From positions 1 through 22,484 of the forward strand of contig PYSS01000240.1 of assembly GCA_003049465.1 (NCBI GenBank): a stretch of DNA of 22,484 nt, in the 5' to 3' direction. The translations under genes were made by a program, and so were the position numbers. This document shows positions 9,777-19,550 of the stretch, in pieces. Under the pieces are notes generated by a model. It was not told the origin of the DNA and made no database searches. It was given only the letters and a program-made list of their open reading frames with translations. Numbering within the stretch: the first letter of the stretch is position 1; each line of letters begins with the position of its first letter. Origin of the DNA: Magnaporthiopsis rhizophila (taxonomy: Eukaryota; Ascomycota; Sordariomycetes; Magnaporthales; Magnaporthaceae).

Positions 9777-11076
9777 ATGCCGTCCCATAAGAAGCGCCAG
9801 AAGCCTAAGAGCCTCGGAGGCCTTTTTATGTGGCTCCCTCCACATCACCGCATCCAGGAAGAGGAGTATCCTACCAAGTATGGTGGAGAGCAGCTCCCGA
9901 AGGCCGCATACAACCACCCGGTGGTAGTGGTATCTTCCAAGGAAGAGTCAGACGGGGCTGTAGTCGTGCTGCTGGTATGTCAACCACGTTTCTTCCAGAT
10001 GATACCTTCATTTTGATGCTGCTACTTGTTCCTCCTTTGTTTATTTACCCGCGCCCTTTATACACCTTAATACCTTGACCTTTTTGCTCGGTCAACTGCC
10101 GAAAACGCTTACTTACAGCCCTCTACAGATGACGAGCTTCGGCGGGAAGACTCTCCAGGAGCACGCAAGCCAGAAGGGCAGAGTCGACTGTCGCAATAAA
10201 CTGGCTTTGGAACACATTCCGATCCACCCTTCCCCCAGCCATGGCCCGCACCATCTGAACCTCCAGGCATGTGGAAGCTCCGACAGGCTGGCGAAAGACA
10301 GCTACGTCGTCACACACCCGCTGGTGCGGGCCAAGTTCGCGATTCTACTGGAATACGACGACGTAATGGGAGGAACATGGGCCAAGAGGTTGGACACCAG
10401 GTCCTACCACCAGCTGCAAAAGTATATCCAGTTCATCGAGCCTGCGGCACCCGCCCACGCCGCCCTGAATACACCAAAGGCGGTATCATCACCAGCGAGA
10501 GGCCAGACACAGGATCGTGATAAGGAGGGCACCTCGATGCATGGCATTCAAGAGGCCAGGAAGCCCTCCCCCAAGGCTGTGGCAGGAACAGCAGAGGCCA
10601 AAGCTGCCACCAGGCAGCAGGGCTTCGAGGCCAGGGGCGATGAAGTGTCTTCCCCTAATCTCCTCGTCCCAAGTTATCCCCGCCAGGCTGAGGCCCATCG
10701 CGTCCACAGCGGCAGCCCGCAAAACAGCAGCAAACTTGTCTCCGCTGCGGCCAGGCAAGCACCGCTCAGCCCCGGACACCACCACCACCACTACGGCAGC
10801 ATCTCCCGGCCGATGTCGGGGCTGGACCACACAGCATCACACCCCGACTGTGTTAATGTCGATATACCCTCCTTACCAACCGCACCCCTCGCTTTTACCG
10901 GGGGCGGCTCGACGTCTTCCGAGACCTCGAGATACCCGGTTTCGCCCCTGCTTCCAAGCTACCGCGTTGCCGGTTCTCGGAGGAACCTCGATGCTGAAAT
11001 CTTTCGCTGGAAGGTGGTTTCCGGCGTGCTCCTCGTGGTGGTGATTCTCCTGGCCGCATGGGTGGTGGTTATTTAG
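9777..11076 (+). CDS. Uncharacterised fungal protein with C-terminal membrane anchor, two exons, about 381 aa
   Basis: Exon 1 is 9777-9974 and exon 2 is 10129-11076, phase 0; the intron runs GTATGT to CTACAG. The N-terminus is basic (MPSHKKRQKPKS). A conserved-looking core crosses the intron: AAYNHPVVVVSS, then GAVVVLL joined to MTSFGGKTLQEH, then FAILLEYDD. This resembles unnamed fungal proteins that carry an HP-VV-S / TSFGG block. The middle (about 160-340) is low-complexity, rich in Ser, Pro, Gln and His, including a five-His run, and probably disordered. The last 21 residues form one hydrophobic helix (VVSGVLLVVVILLAAWVVVI) at the extreme C-terminus, as in tail-anchored proteins, so the bulk would face the cytosol. 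No signal peptide. Function unknown. Confidence 0.7.
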
Positions 11077-11389
11077 CTGATACGGGCGCACGGGATGTGA
11101 GAGCTACGGGAGGGCAAGCCAAAGTGATCGTATTTGGGTAGGTTCTAGGCCAAAGGCCGGACCTGGGAGAAGAGCGTAGCCTGTGAGGCCCGTGCGTGAC
11201 CTCTGGGACCGTGAGTCTGTGACACAGAACATTTTGTCACGTTGTAGGGTGGAAACCCAAGGTTGGAGAATGATCCCCTTGGAGTTCGATTTTGCTGGGT
11301 GGCTCGAAGAGCAGATGGAGGGCGCGCGAGAAGAAGACGACCACCGCAATGAAAAACACAGATGGGTCCAATAATTTCCATCTGATATC
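11077..11389. other. Convergent intergenic region
   Basis: About 310 bp between the tail-anchored protein gene and the 3' end of the broken HHCC gene, which converge here. I see no gene or distinctive repeat. Confidence 0.5.
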
Positions 11390-12018
11390 TCAGAATTCCA
11401 GAAGGCCCCCGCTGACATCGGATCCGCTCCTTGCAGCGCAACCCCGCCCCTGTGGCGTAGCCATATCGCTGTCTTCATGGTGTGCCGAACTCGGCAGCTC
11501 GTTGCCAATCTGGCGCTCAAAGGCCTCTAGGCTAGCGCGCTCTGGGCTAGCGCTCGTCCAGGTAAGACCCTTGGGCCGCTTGCGAGGATTCCATCCGCAA
11601 ATGTCGCACCGTTTAAGCAGGAAGATCACATCGGCTCGCATGATGCCGTAGAAGGAGCGACTGACGTCCCTCCATGTCGCGTCCCACCCTGCGTGGCCAT
11701 TGGAGGTATGCGCGAGTTCTATTATCTCATGATGTTATCCTCGGTGATGACCGCTCGGTTCTCACGACCGTTTCTCGAAACCGCCGCGAGCATCCGGCCA
11801 TCTTCATCCCACGCGAAAGTCTTCCGCATGTAATTTCGACGGCTGAACTCTTTTTGCGACGAAGGCGGTGCGTGGAGGTTAGTGAGCCATCCGATCAGCT
11901 CCTCTCGTTCGACTGGAGTGACACGGCACTTGTTTGGGTGAGCCTTGAGGTAGTCCGAAAACGCAGCCTTGGTAGCTGGTGAGGACGTGAAGAGTTTATC
12001 AGCACCCGATTCGGCCAT
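11390..12018 (-). pseudogene. HHCC (integrase-type zinc-binding) fungal protein, frameshifted
   Basis: The gene starts at 12018 (MAESGADKLF). It has a helical N-terminus followed by SSQKEFSRRNYMRKTFAWDED, a block familiar from fungal proteins that carry an integrase-like H2C2 zinc-binding domain. After ...VITEDNIM (near 11728) the frame breaks: ATG AGA TAA is read, whereas the downstream frame (ATA ATA GAA CTC..., from 11725) continues one base out of register. That downstream frame gives HTSNGH, then 28 residues, then CDIC, a full H-x4-H-x28-C-x2-C zinc motif, followed by NPRKRPKG and a stop at 11390. Intact, the product would be about 209 aa. A single-base loss next to the G after ATG explains the break, and no intron fits. 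It lies head to head with the NLR gene, about 85 bp from the latter's first ATG. Function of the family is unknown; no integrase catalytic core accompanies it. Confidence 0.7.
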
Positions 12019-12103
12019 CCCTGTAATCGCTGCTGACTAATACCTTGTGCTAGGGAGGCACTCCAGACACGTCATCAGGCGCGTACGCCTCCATAGGAGG
12101 GGT

Positions 12104-15100
12104 ATGCGGGGCGCTTCTCGACTGCAGGCGTACGCGTCCAATCGAAGGCGGGTTTCCCTGCCGAACAGAATCCATGCTGAACACCAAGGAGAGTCGGCCC
12201 TGGACACCGCGGAGAATCGACCCATAACACGGGACGAACCGCTTTCGGTCCGCAAAGATGGGCGGCGCCCAGGCCCTGACTGGGCCGGTCCGGCGGACGA
12301 AGCAATCGACACGTCGAAAATCTGGAAAGCCGCTATCGATCAGTACGAAAAGATCGCGGGCGTCCGGATGGCGACGCTGAACGGCGTGAACACCATCGAA
12401 GACATCCTCAAAGAAGTCAGGACGAGCGAGAGGATGTTCCTAAGCCGCCGGCACAGTGGATCCAGGTCGGACCGGTTAAGGACCCTTCTCTCGCAGAATC
12501 TCCGTTCTATCCAGCAGCTGCTCGAGGTCACGGTTCAGGCGTCGAAAGCGGCAAGTTTGTCCTAATACCAGAATTGGAACCACTTACCAGAAACCATCCA
12601 ATGCATTGAAACTAACGTAAGAAAAGGCCTTCCCTCCGAGCGAAGCCATATTTGCGGCTATCAAATACCTCATCACTGTGCGTGCTGAATCTTCTGTCAC
12701 ATAGTTATGTCATGCCATAGCTGCTGACACCCGACAGACCGCGAACGCCGTTTCTTCCGACTACGATAAAGTTTCTAGCCTTTTCGAAGACTTGCAGTCC
12801 TATCTCGTCCGCCTCAAAGTCTTGGAGAGCAAAGTCCCGCCATTTCCTGAGTTAGTCGCCGTAGTTATGGAGATCTTGGCACCTGTCTTGGTCGCGCTGG
12901 GCGTTTTTACAAAGTACATACAGACAAAACGAATCGGTGAATTCAAGTCTGCCTCAAGTCCTCTTTGTCAGAGGCACCTACTAATAGATAGCCGAATAGT
13001 CAAAACACTTCGAAGTCTCGTTTCTGGCGAGGATGCTGAGCTTCGAACGGCACTCGATCGCTTTCACAAACTAGTGGAGCGAGAGGAAGGTGTCGTCCGA
13101 AACGCCATATTTGTCAGCGCACAGAAGTCAAGTCAAACGTCCAGTCTGCCCACACTAGCGGCCAGAAAGGAGTGGCTGCACTAGGTTCCGGCATCGCAGA
13201 ACTGAAGACGGAGGTTCAGGCCGCGTATACTGAGGTAGGGACAGGCGTGGTTGAATTGAAACTTGACATCGAGGCGGCGCATACGGGCGTCACAAATATT
13301 CTGACAGGAATAAGCGACAATGCGCAAGTCATCTTGACGAGTACAATCTCGCAAGAAAGCTCACGGGAGCGGGAAGATATTCTGACATGGCTGTCACCAC
13401 CTGGAGATGGTAAGCCTCTTTTCAGTCGACTCACATGCTCTAGGCCCATTTGGCTGACAAGCCCAATCCAGCTGGGGCCGGCAAAACTGTCATGGTGTGA
13501 GTGCCTTGGTTCTTTTCTCAAGGTTGCTCTAGCCCCAATGCTAACAGAATTTGTAAACAGCTCGGCAGTCGTCAATTACATCTGTACGATAACGGACAGG
13601 TCAAGAGTCGCAGTGGCGTTTATATACTGCGAGCACAGCGATCCTACCAGCCGATCCGAAGTGGGCGTTTTGTCTAGCATAACTCGACAGCTGGTCGAGC
13701 ATGCGCTCATATGCCCTCAGAAATTCGGGCGTTCCGCGACAGATACGCTGGTGGGGTCATTCGTCCAATTGTGGAAGAGCGAATCGGCCTTGTTCGGCTC
13801 TTGGCTCAGCGGTTTGATAGAACTTACATCCTGATAGATGCGCTGGTAGGTTGCCATTGGCTTGCTTCCAGAACTTCGCATGCTAACCTACCGCCAACGA
13901 CAGGACGAATGTACCGAGAAGGATCAAAGCAACATTCTTCGCTGCACAAGCACACCGGAGCGGTATATCCGCCTGCTCATCACTTCTCGACCCGTCTTGG
14001 ATCTACAGGATACATTCTCGAGTTTGTGCCGCATGGACATCACTGCCCACGAATCCGATATTCTGTTGTATTTGGAATCGGAAATTGACACGGACAAGCG
14101 AATGCGGCACTTTACGGCCATGGATCAGAATCTCAGAGATGATATTATCAGGAGCTTGCAAGTGATGGCCGATGGCATGTGAGTTTCCCCCCAGCAGGAC
14201 AGGTTTGCATTCTTTCATGTGCACACTCCGTGCAAATCCCTCCCACTTTGCTGGAATCTCGCTGGTCTGCCTCGTCTAACTTGGAGCCCAGGTTCTTGCT
14301 TGCCCACCTTTATATACGCCTGCTCTGCGATCAGTTGAACGTCCGAAACGTCCGCAGGGCCCTCGACAAGGCACCGGCCAATCTATTCGCCTTTTATGAC
14401 GTGGCCACGGCGAGGATTGCGGATCAGCCGGGACCCAGAAAACAGGCAGTGAAGACGGCGCTTTGCTACCTCTTCTGTGCCGAGACCACTCAACACGGAA
14501 GAGCTACTGCACGCTCTGGGAGTTGAAATCAGCGATGTCGGGCTCGACGAGACGGCCATTCCTGATATCCGGTTTACCCTCAGCGATTCCGTCGGTCTCA
14601 TCAGAGCAGACACGCAAACAGGCATCGTGGGGTTGGTCCACCACACTCTGCATGAATATCTCAAATCACGCCCCGGGCAGCTCTTGCCGTGGCCGGAGAG
14701 GGAGATGGCCAGGGTGTGCCTTATATACCTGAACTTTGACGAGTTCCAGAGCGGGCCATGCGGCGATGCGAAGGATCTCGAGGAGCGGTTGCAAAAATAC
14801 CGTTTCTATGACTACGCATGCCATTACTGGGGGTCCCATTGCCGCCGCAGCCAGACTGACACGCCTGAAGACATGGACCTTCTTCAACGCTTCCTCCGGC
14901 ATGAGGGGAAGCTGTCCTCCTCTATTCAGGTCCTGCACATGTCCCGTCATCGGACAAAAGGGTGGCACGATCGCTTTCCCAGACAAGTCTCGGCTCTGCA
15001 CGCCGCTTCCTACTGGGGTTTAGACAAAGTCGCGGCCATGATCCTGGAGGAAGGGAAAGTCGACGCAAATCACCAAGACAGTTACGGAGCCACGGCGCTG

Positions 15101-17021
15101 CACCTTGTTGCTCAAAACGGCTACGTGGCCGTCGCGCAGCTGTTGCTAGACAGTTGCTCAGCCAGCATCAACCTCGTGGACAACCGGGGCAGGACTCCTG
15201 TCGCCTGGGCGAGCCGGAATGGCCACCAGGCAGTGGCCGAACTGCTCATTGCGCGCGGAGCCGACACACTCAGAGAGGATTCCTCCAAATGGATAGCTCT
15301 CCACTGGGCTACCATGGGCGGGTACGCGGAGCTGACCCACGTCTTTCTCAGCCTGACCCCAGGCCCGGAGCGCGCGCACCGAAACCGAGCCCTCATGCTC
15401 GCCGCAGAGACCGGACGCGTTGGTATCATCAGGATGCTCCTGGATGACGACAGCAGCGAGAGCGCTGATGCCGACGGGAGGGACGAAGAAGGAAAAACTC
15501 CGATGACATTCTCGGTGTCGTTGGGCTACGTGGAGGCGGTGCGCGTCTTTCTCGAGAAGGGCGCCGACGTCAACGCTCTAGACGCTGACCAAAACGCCCC
15601 TCTTCACTGGGCCATTGCGGGCGTATCCATGATACGGCTGCTGCTAGGGAATGGGGCTCGCGTCAACGCCAAGAACGACCTGGCAAAACGGCGCTCCATT
15701 GTGCGGTACGAGAAGGACGGGAGGAGGTTGCCAAGGTGCTCATCGAGGCCGGCGCCGACGTAAACGTGGCGGACAAAAATAACTTCACTCCCCTGCACTC
15801 CGCGTCGCTGGTAGGGCTGGAAGGGATAGCGCGTCTGTTGCTGGCGAACGGCGCCCGGGTGGACGTCAAGGACTGGACGGGTGGACGCCACTTCACTGTG
15901 CCGTCCTCCGAAAGCACGACACAGTGGTGAGCCTGCTGATGGTCAAGAATAAAAGAGGGCCCCAGATCGTTACGCAGACGACGGAGCTGCTACAAGACGG
16001 CACGCTGCAGGCTATGTGGGACGATACGGCCCAGGCGAAGTCGGAGGGGAGCACGGTAGTCAGCGGTCTACCGTACGCCGCTGCCACCAGAGATGCCGAA
16101 ATGGTGCTCGCGCTCCTGGAGAACGGCGCGGATATCGACGCCGTGGACGACGTCGGGGCCTGGACTGCTCTGACCGTGGCCGCCCGCCTTTGCCACCTGG
16201 GCGTCATGGAGCTGCTTTTGCAAAATGGCGTGGCTGTCGACAAGTCCGACCGCCACGGGCAGACGGCGTTGCACCACGCGGTCTGCCGCAAGGAAGGCTT
16301 GGACTTGGTGCGGCTGCTGCTCGAGAACGGCGCCGACATCGAGGCAAAGGTTCGCCGCTGGACGCCTCTACTTCTCGCGGGAAATCTCTGGCAGCCTGAT
16401 AACGCTGCTTATCTCGCTTCCAAAGGGGCGAACGTCAACGCGGAGGACTATTAAGGTCGAAGAATACTTCACTGGGCTGCCTGGAACAACGGGACAGAGC
16501 TGGCGCTGCTAGTGCTAGACCGGGGCGCTGAAATCAACGCAGCAGACCGCTGGGGAAAGACTGCGCTGATCTGGGCGGTTGAGTCAAGGGACGGGCCCAT
16601 GACGGAGTTGCTCCTAGAGAGCGGAGCTGACGCCACGCTTAGATCGCGAGACGGAACCACGGCACTCCACATGGCAGCTTTTGCCGGCGTCCCGGAGCTC
16701 GCGGGTCATCTCCTGGCGAAAGGGGCGGACGGTAACGCCCGTGCTGTCGGAGGCCTCACTGCGCTCCACATCGCGGGCGGTGCAGTTGCTTCCGACGAAC
16801 GTCGGTGGCGCGTTGGGGAATGCATATACACGGGATTCGATACCAGTACCAGTATTCTGCCGTCTTGGTTGCTCTCCAACCAGTTTCGCGACCTGGTGAG
16901 CCAGAAGGGGCAGGATAGTGCGGTGGAGGAGGTGGAGGGCCAGAGAAGCCTCAGTGTGCAGCAACTGGCGACGCTGGGCGGGAGCACCTCCGTGTTGCGC
17001 CTTTTTGCGGAACAAGCATGA
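12104..17021 (+). pseudogene. Goodbye-NACHT-ankyrin STAND/NLR-like gene with multiple frameshifts and a stop
   Basis: Domains in order: Goodbye-type fungal STAND N-terminal domain (from IWKAAIDQYEKIAG, about 12313); a coiled linker (VGTGVVELKLDIEAAHTGV); NACHT with P-loop AGAGKTVM, Walker B ILIDALDEC across an intron, and LLITSRP; a winged-helix-like segment (ARPLNTEELLHALGV); then some 15-17 ankyrin repeats to 17021. Clean introns: 12678-12737, 13410-13471, 13497-13560, 13846-13903, 14179-14291. Lesions: one base missing at 13715-13717; +1 (or -2) at 14479-14484; one base missing near 15682; another near 15880; in-frame TAA at 16452-16454. Less certain: a frame change near 13172 (missing base or unusual intron 13113-13165) and the junction 12555-12626. 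Fungal NLRs of this type act in allorecognition and possibly immunity; ankyrin repeats would be the sensor. As read, the gene cannot give a full-length protein. Start 12104 is the first ATG but may not be native. Confidence 0.8.
13472..13496 (+). other. 25-nt micro-exon encoding the NACHT P-loop
   Basis: Between intron 13410-13471 (GTAAGC to CCAG, GCTGAC branch) and intron 13497-13560 (GTGAGT to ACAG, GCTAAC branch) lies an exon of only 25 nt. Joined to its neighbours in phase it reads AGAGKTVMV, the Walker A motif. Both flanking introns have excellent signals, and the following exon (13561 on) continues SAVVNYI in the correct phase. Confidence 0.75.
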
Positions 17022-17248
17022 AAGTAAATCGGCAGATTTGGTGCCAGAGTTCGGAACTACGGCCGGGAAAAGGGGCGGGAAGAAAAACCCGACAAGACAG
17101 CAAAAGTCGAGAAAGGCTGGAACCGGCTGGACCTTGCGGTACCTGACAGGCTGCTGACCAGAAGTTGGGTAACTAGAGGAGCCGTGACACAGAAGCCGAC
17201 GAATATTAGATAGTTCTGGGCATGACTACTTTAAGGAAGCGGTTGGAG
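17022..17248. other. Convergent intergenic region between NLR and SET genes
   Basis: A 227-bp gap between two convergent genes. No gene or distinctive repeat is visible. Confidence 0.4.
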
Positions 17249-18512
17249 TTAGGTGCATCCTTCCAAGACTTTGCACCAAGTCAGAATTGTCGGTCCGTCC
17301 CTGCCTTGTAGACGCCTGACCGCCTGGGAAACGGTCACCTCGATCTGCTTCCATCTCCGCCCAAGGAGTTCGCGCTGGGCGCTTTGCCCAACCTGCAACT
17401 CGGCAACCTCTTGCACAGCCTTTTTGGCTGTGGCCAAATACTCGGTAAGTAACGATGCCAGAAACGCATCCACGGCCTCTCGGCAGTGCTCTCCGCAGCC
17501 TTCTTCATCCAGAAACGCTTCCCACTTCGGCCGACTACAGGGACACAACAGCCGGATGGCGGCCTGCGTCTTCCTGCATGCGAGAAGCGTCGTGTTATCC
17601 AACAGAAACGGGCCGAGAAGTTCTCTATCCCGGAGTAGCTCCTTCTGAGCTGGGCTCAACCTTGGCATGATCACGTCGTCGAGGCAGGTTTTGTCCCAAC
17701 GGTTCACCGTGGGTACAAAACCATACTCGGCCAACAGAAAATCGTTTGTGTGCGTGCCGTAGGAAATGTAGATTTCTTCCCCGACATGATACTCGCGGTC
17801 TGCCGAAACGACGAAGCCGCCGTCTAGTGTGAAGCTTGCCCCACATCCATCGTCGGCGTGGTTGAAGACATCTGCAATGGGGACCAAGGCCAGCCTGTCA
17901 GCCGAGGGATATGATTCCATCTGCGGCGTGCAGTAGTAGAAACTCCTCGTGTTGACGACGAGCCAGTTGTGAAGGTAGTCTTCCTGCTGCAGATCCGGAA
18001 GAGCCTTGGTGACGCGAGACCAGTCTCGGTGGAAGTCACCCAGCCGGTTTTCCACAAGCTCTCTGGCGGGCTTCGGGAGGAGCTCCCGGAGCGTTTTATG
18101 CCACATGAATGGCATGCCAGTGTTGAAGTCGGCCAGTGTAGGAAGACACCCTTTCCACAACGCCAGTTCTTCTGTCATGCCGTTGACTGTCAGGTCCGCA
18201 GCCAGGAGGGCGTGAATTGACGTGTCATATGGCATCTTGCGAGAGACATGTTCAGGGACGGTGTGTAAACTGCGGACCAGCCCGATGGGTACATATAGGA
18301 TGTCCTCTCCTTCCTGTGATTGTGTACCAGGCACTTGGTTAGATTGCTCGCCTTCGACAAACGAACTTCACCCTCCCAGGTATCGTACATGCCTTGAGAT
18401 GGCGGCCAGCGACCATTCCCGTGCCTCGGCAGGGGATTTCCGTGGGGTAAACTCCGTACCGTAAGACGCCCTCCCTCTCCGCCCACTCTAGGAGCCTCTC
18501 GCGCCCCTCCAT
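17249..18512 (-). CDS. SET-domain methyltransferase (SETD3/SETD6/Rubisco-LSMT-like), two exons, about 401 aa
   Basis: Exon 1 is 18512-18372 (47 codons) and exon 2 is 18313-17249; the 58-nt intron runs GTGAAG to CACAG with CTAAC inside, phase 0. Exon 1 gives LLEWAEREGV and IPCRGTGMVA, the N-terminal SET element that binds S-adenosylmethionine (G-x-G). Exon 2 carries EDILYVPIGLV, a long inserted helical part, then PIADVFNHADDGC (Asn198-His199) and GEEIYISYGTHTNDFLLAEYGF (Tyr232 in the catalytic position). The layout matches the split-SET class that methylates lysine or histidine on non-histone proteins, often ribosomal or translation proteins in yeasts. The C-terminal part is helical and acidic, like the Rubisco-LSMT substrate-binding region. 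The start is the first ATG (MEGRERLLEWAE). The alternative donor GTACGA 18 bases earlier does not restore the frame. Cytosolic or nuclear; substrate unknown. Confidence 0.88.
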
Positions 18513-18789
18513 CAGCAGGTATTCACCAAGGGAGAGGCAACGTCGAAGCTGGTTGCGCTGAGCCACAGCTCACGATGTACGGCACGGTAAAAGCAGTTGC
18601 TTGGCGGGCTGTACTAGGGCTGGGGCGTGCGGGGTAGCAAGATGGAACCGATTACAGGAACCCGTGCCTGCAGCATTTTGATGTGGGCCAATCCACCACG
18701 GAAAAGCAGTGCTTATTATATTGATGATGTATCATCCAGGTATTTGCACTAGGGCCGACTCGTCGATCCACGCGCGGGTCCCATGATGG

Positions 18790-19550
18790 TCACCCGACCA
18801 CGTTACAATCTTTGGGCTTCAGCGCGTAAGATCGGACGGGGAGAAGCCTCCTTCGACTTCGACTGACAAACCCCTTCTGCGTCTCGGCTCGAATTATACG
18901 CCAACCCGCCGCCTCGAATAGACCCAAAAAGCTCGAGTCCACCCTCGTAACACACCCGTCGACTTCATCCAGGGCATCACTGCCACTTGTGCTCAAATTC
19001 TCCTTGACGACCATGAATCCGCCGTCAGGGTTTAGCGCTGCCTTGCACCGCTTCATGAAAGCCACAAGCTGCTCATCGGTCAGGTAGCCCACGCACCATT
19101 GCACCCAGATCAAGTCGTACAGCGTCCCCTCGACGGGGCACCAGTCCTCCAGGCCGACGTTGAAGACGTTCCGCACTCCTGCCACCCCTTGCAGAGGGGC
19201 GACGAACTTGGCTACAGGCTCTATGGCGTCGACCGCATCTGCCACTTCGACAAGCAGACCTTGCGTGATCCTTCCAATACTGACTCGCATGTTCAGCATC
19301 AGCAATATGATGACAATGCTTTCCAGTCTGTCGACTGCCAAGTCACTCACCCCGCCCCGCCCTCCAGCGCGTTGGCAACCCTGCGTCGACCATTCTTCTG
19401 TCCAATCCCCAGCTTCGCGAGAAAACTGCGCGAACCTTGGAGGTCCACCCTGGAGACGTGCGAAAATCCGTCTGCAGAAGGAACGCCGCCAAGCATGCCG
19501 TCAACGTCGGCATTAACGCGCTCCCAATATTCTTTTGCCGAATTGACCAT
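18790..19550 (-). CDS. Protein N-terminal methyltransferase, NTM1/TAE1 family, two exons, 229 aa
   Basis: Exon 1 is 19550-19351 and exon 2 is 19279-18790; the 71-nt intron runs GTGAGT to GTCAG, with GCTGAAC/GCTGATG branch-like sequences. The join rebuilds motif I, EGGAGIGR (63-70). The enzyme methylates the alpha-amino group of proteins starting X-Pro-Lys; in yeast the targets include ribosomal proteins. Family marks: EYWERVNADVDGMLGG (7-22), SHVSRVDLQGSRSFL (30-44), IEPVAKF, VGLEDW, YDLIWVQWCVGYLTDEQL and VKENLSTS. A short extra stretch (PSADGF, about 24-29) between GMLGG and HVSR is unusual. The start at 19550 (MVNSAKEYW) is chosen because homology begins there; an in-frame ATG at 19751 would add a doubtful 67-residue leader. 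It lies in tandem behind the SET gene on the same strand, 277 bp apart. Confidence 0.93.

Noticed and set aside
14477..15763. A stand-alone ankyrin gene starting at 14477
   Set aside because: Its first codon is GTG, and upstream frames encode the matching NACHT parts; it is the middle of the broken NLR.
12104..17021. RIP (repeat-induced point mutation) as the cause of NLR decay
   Set aside because: The lesions are mostly one-base indels, not C-to-T transitions, and the region remains GC-rich; only the TAA at 16452 could fit RIP.
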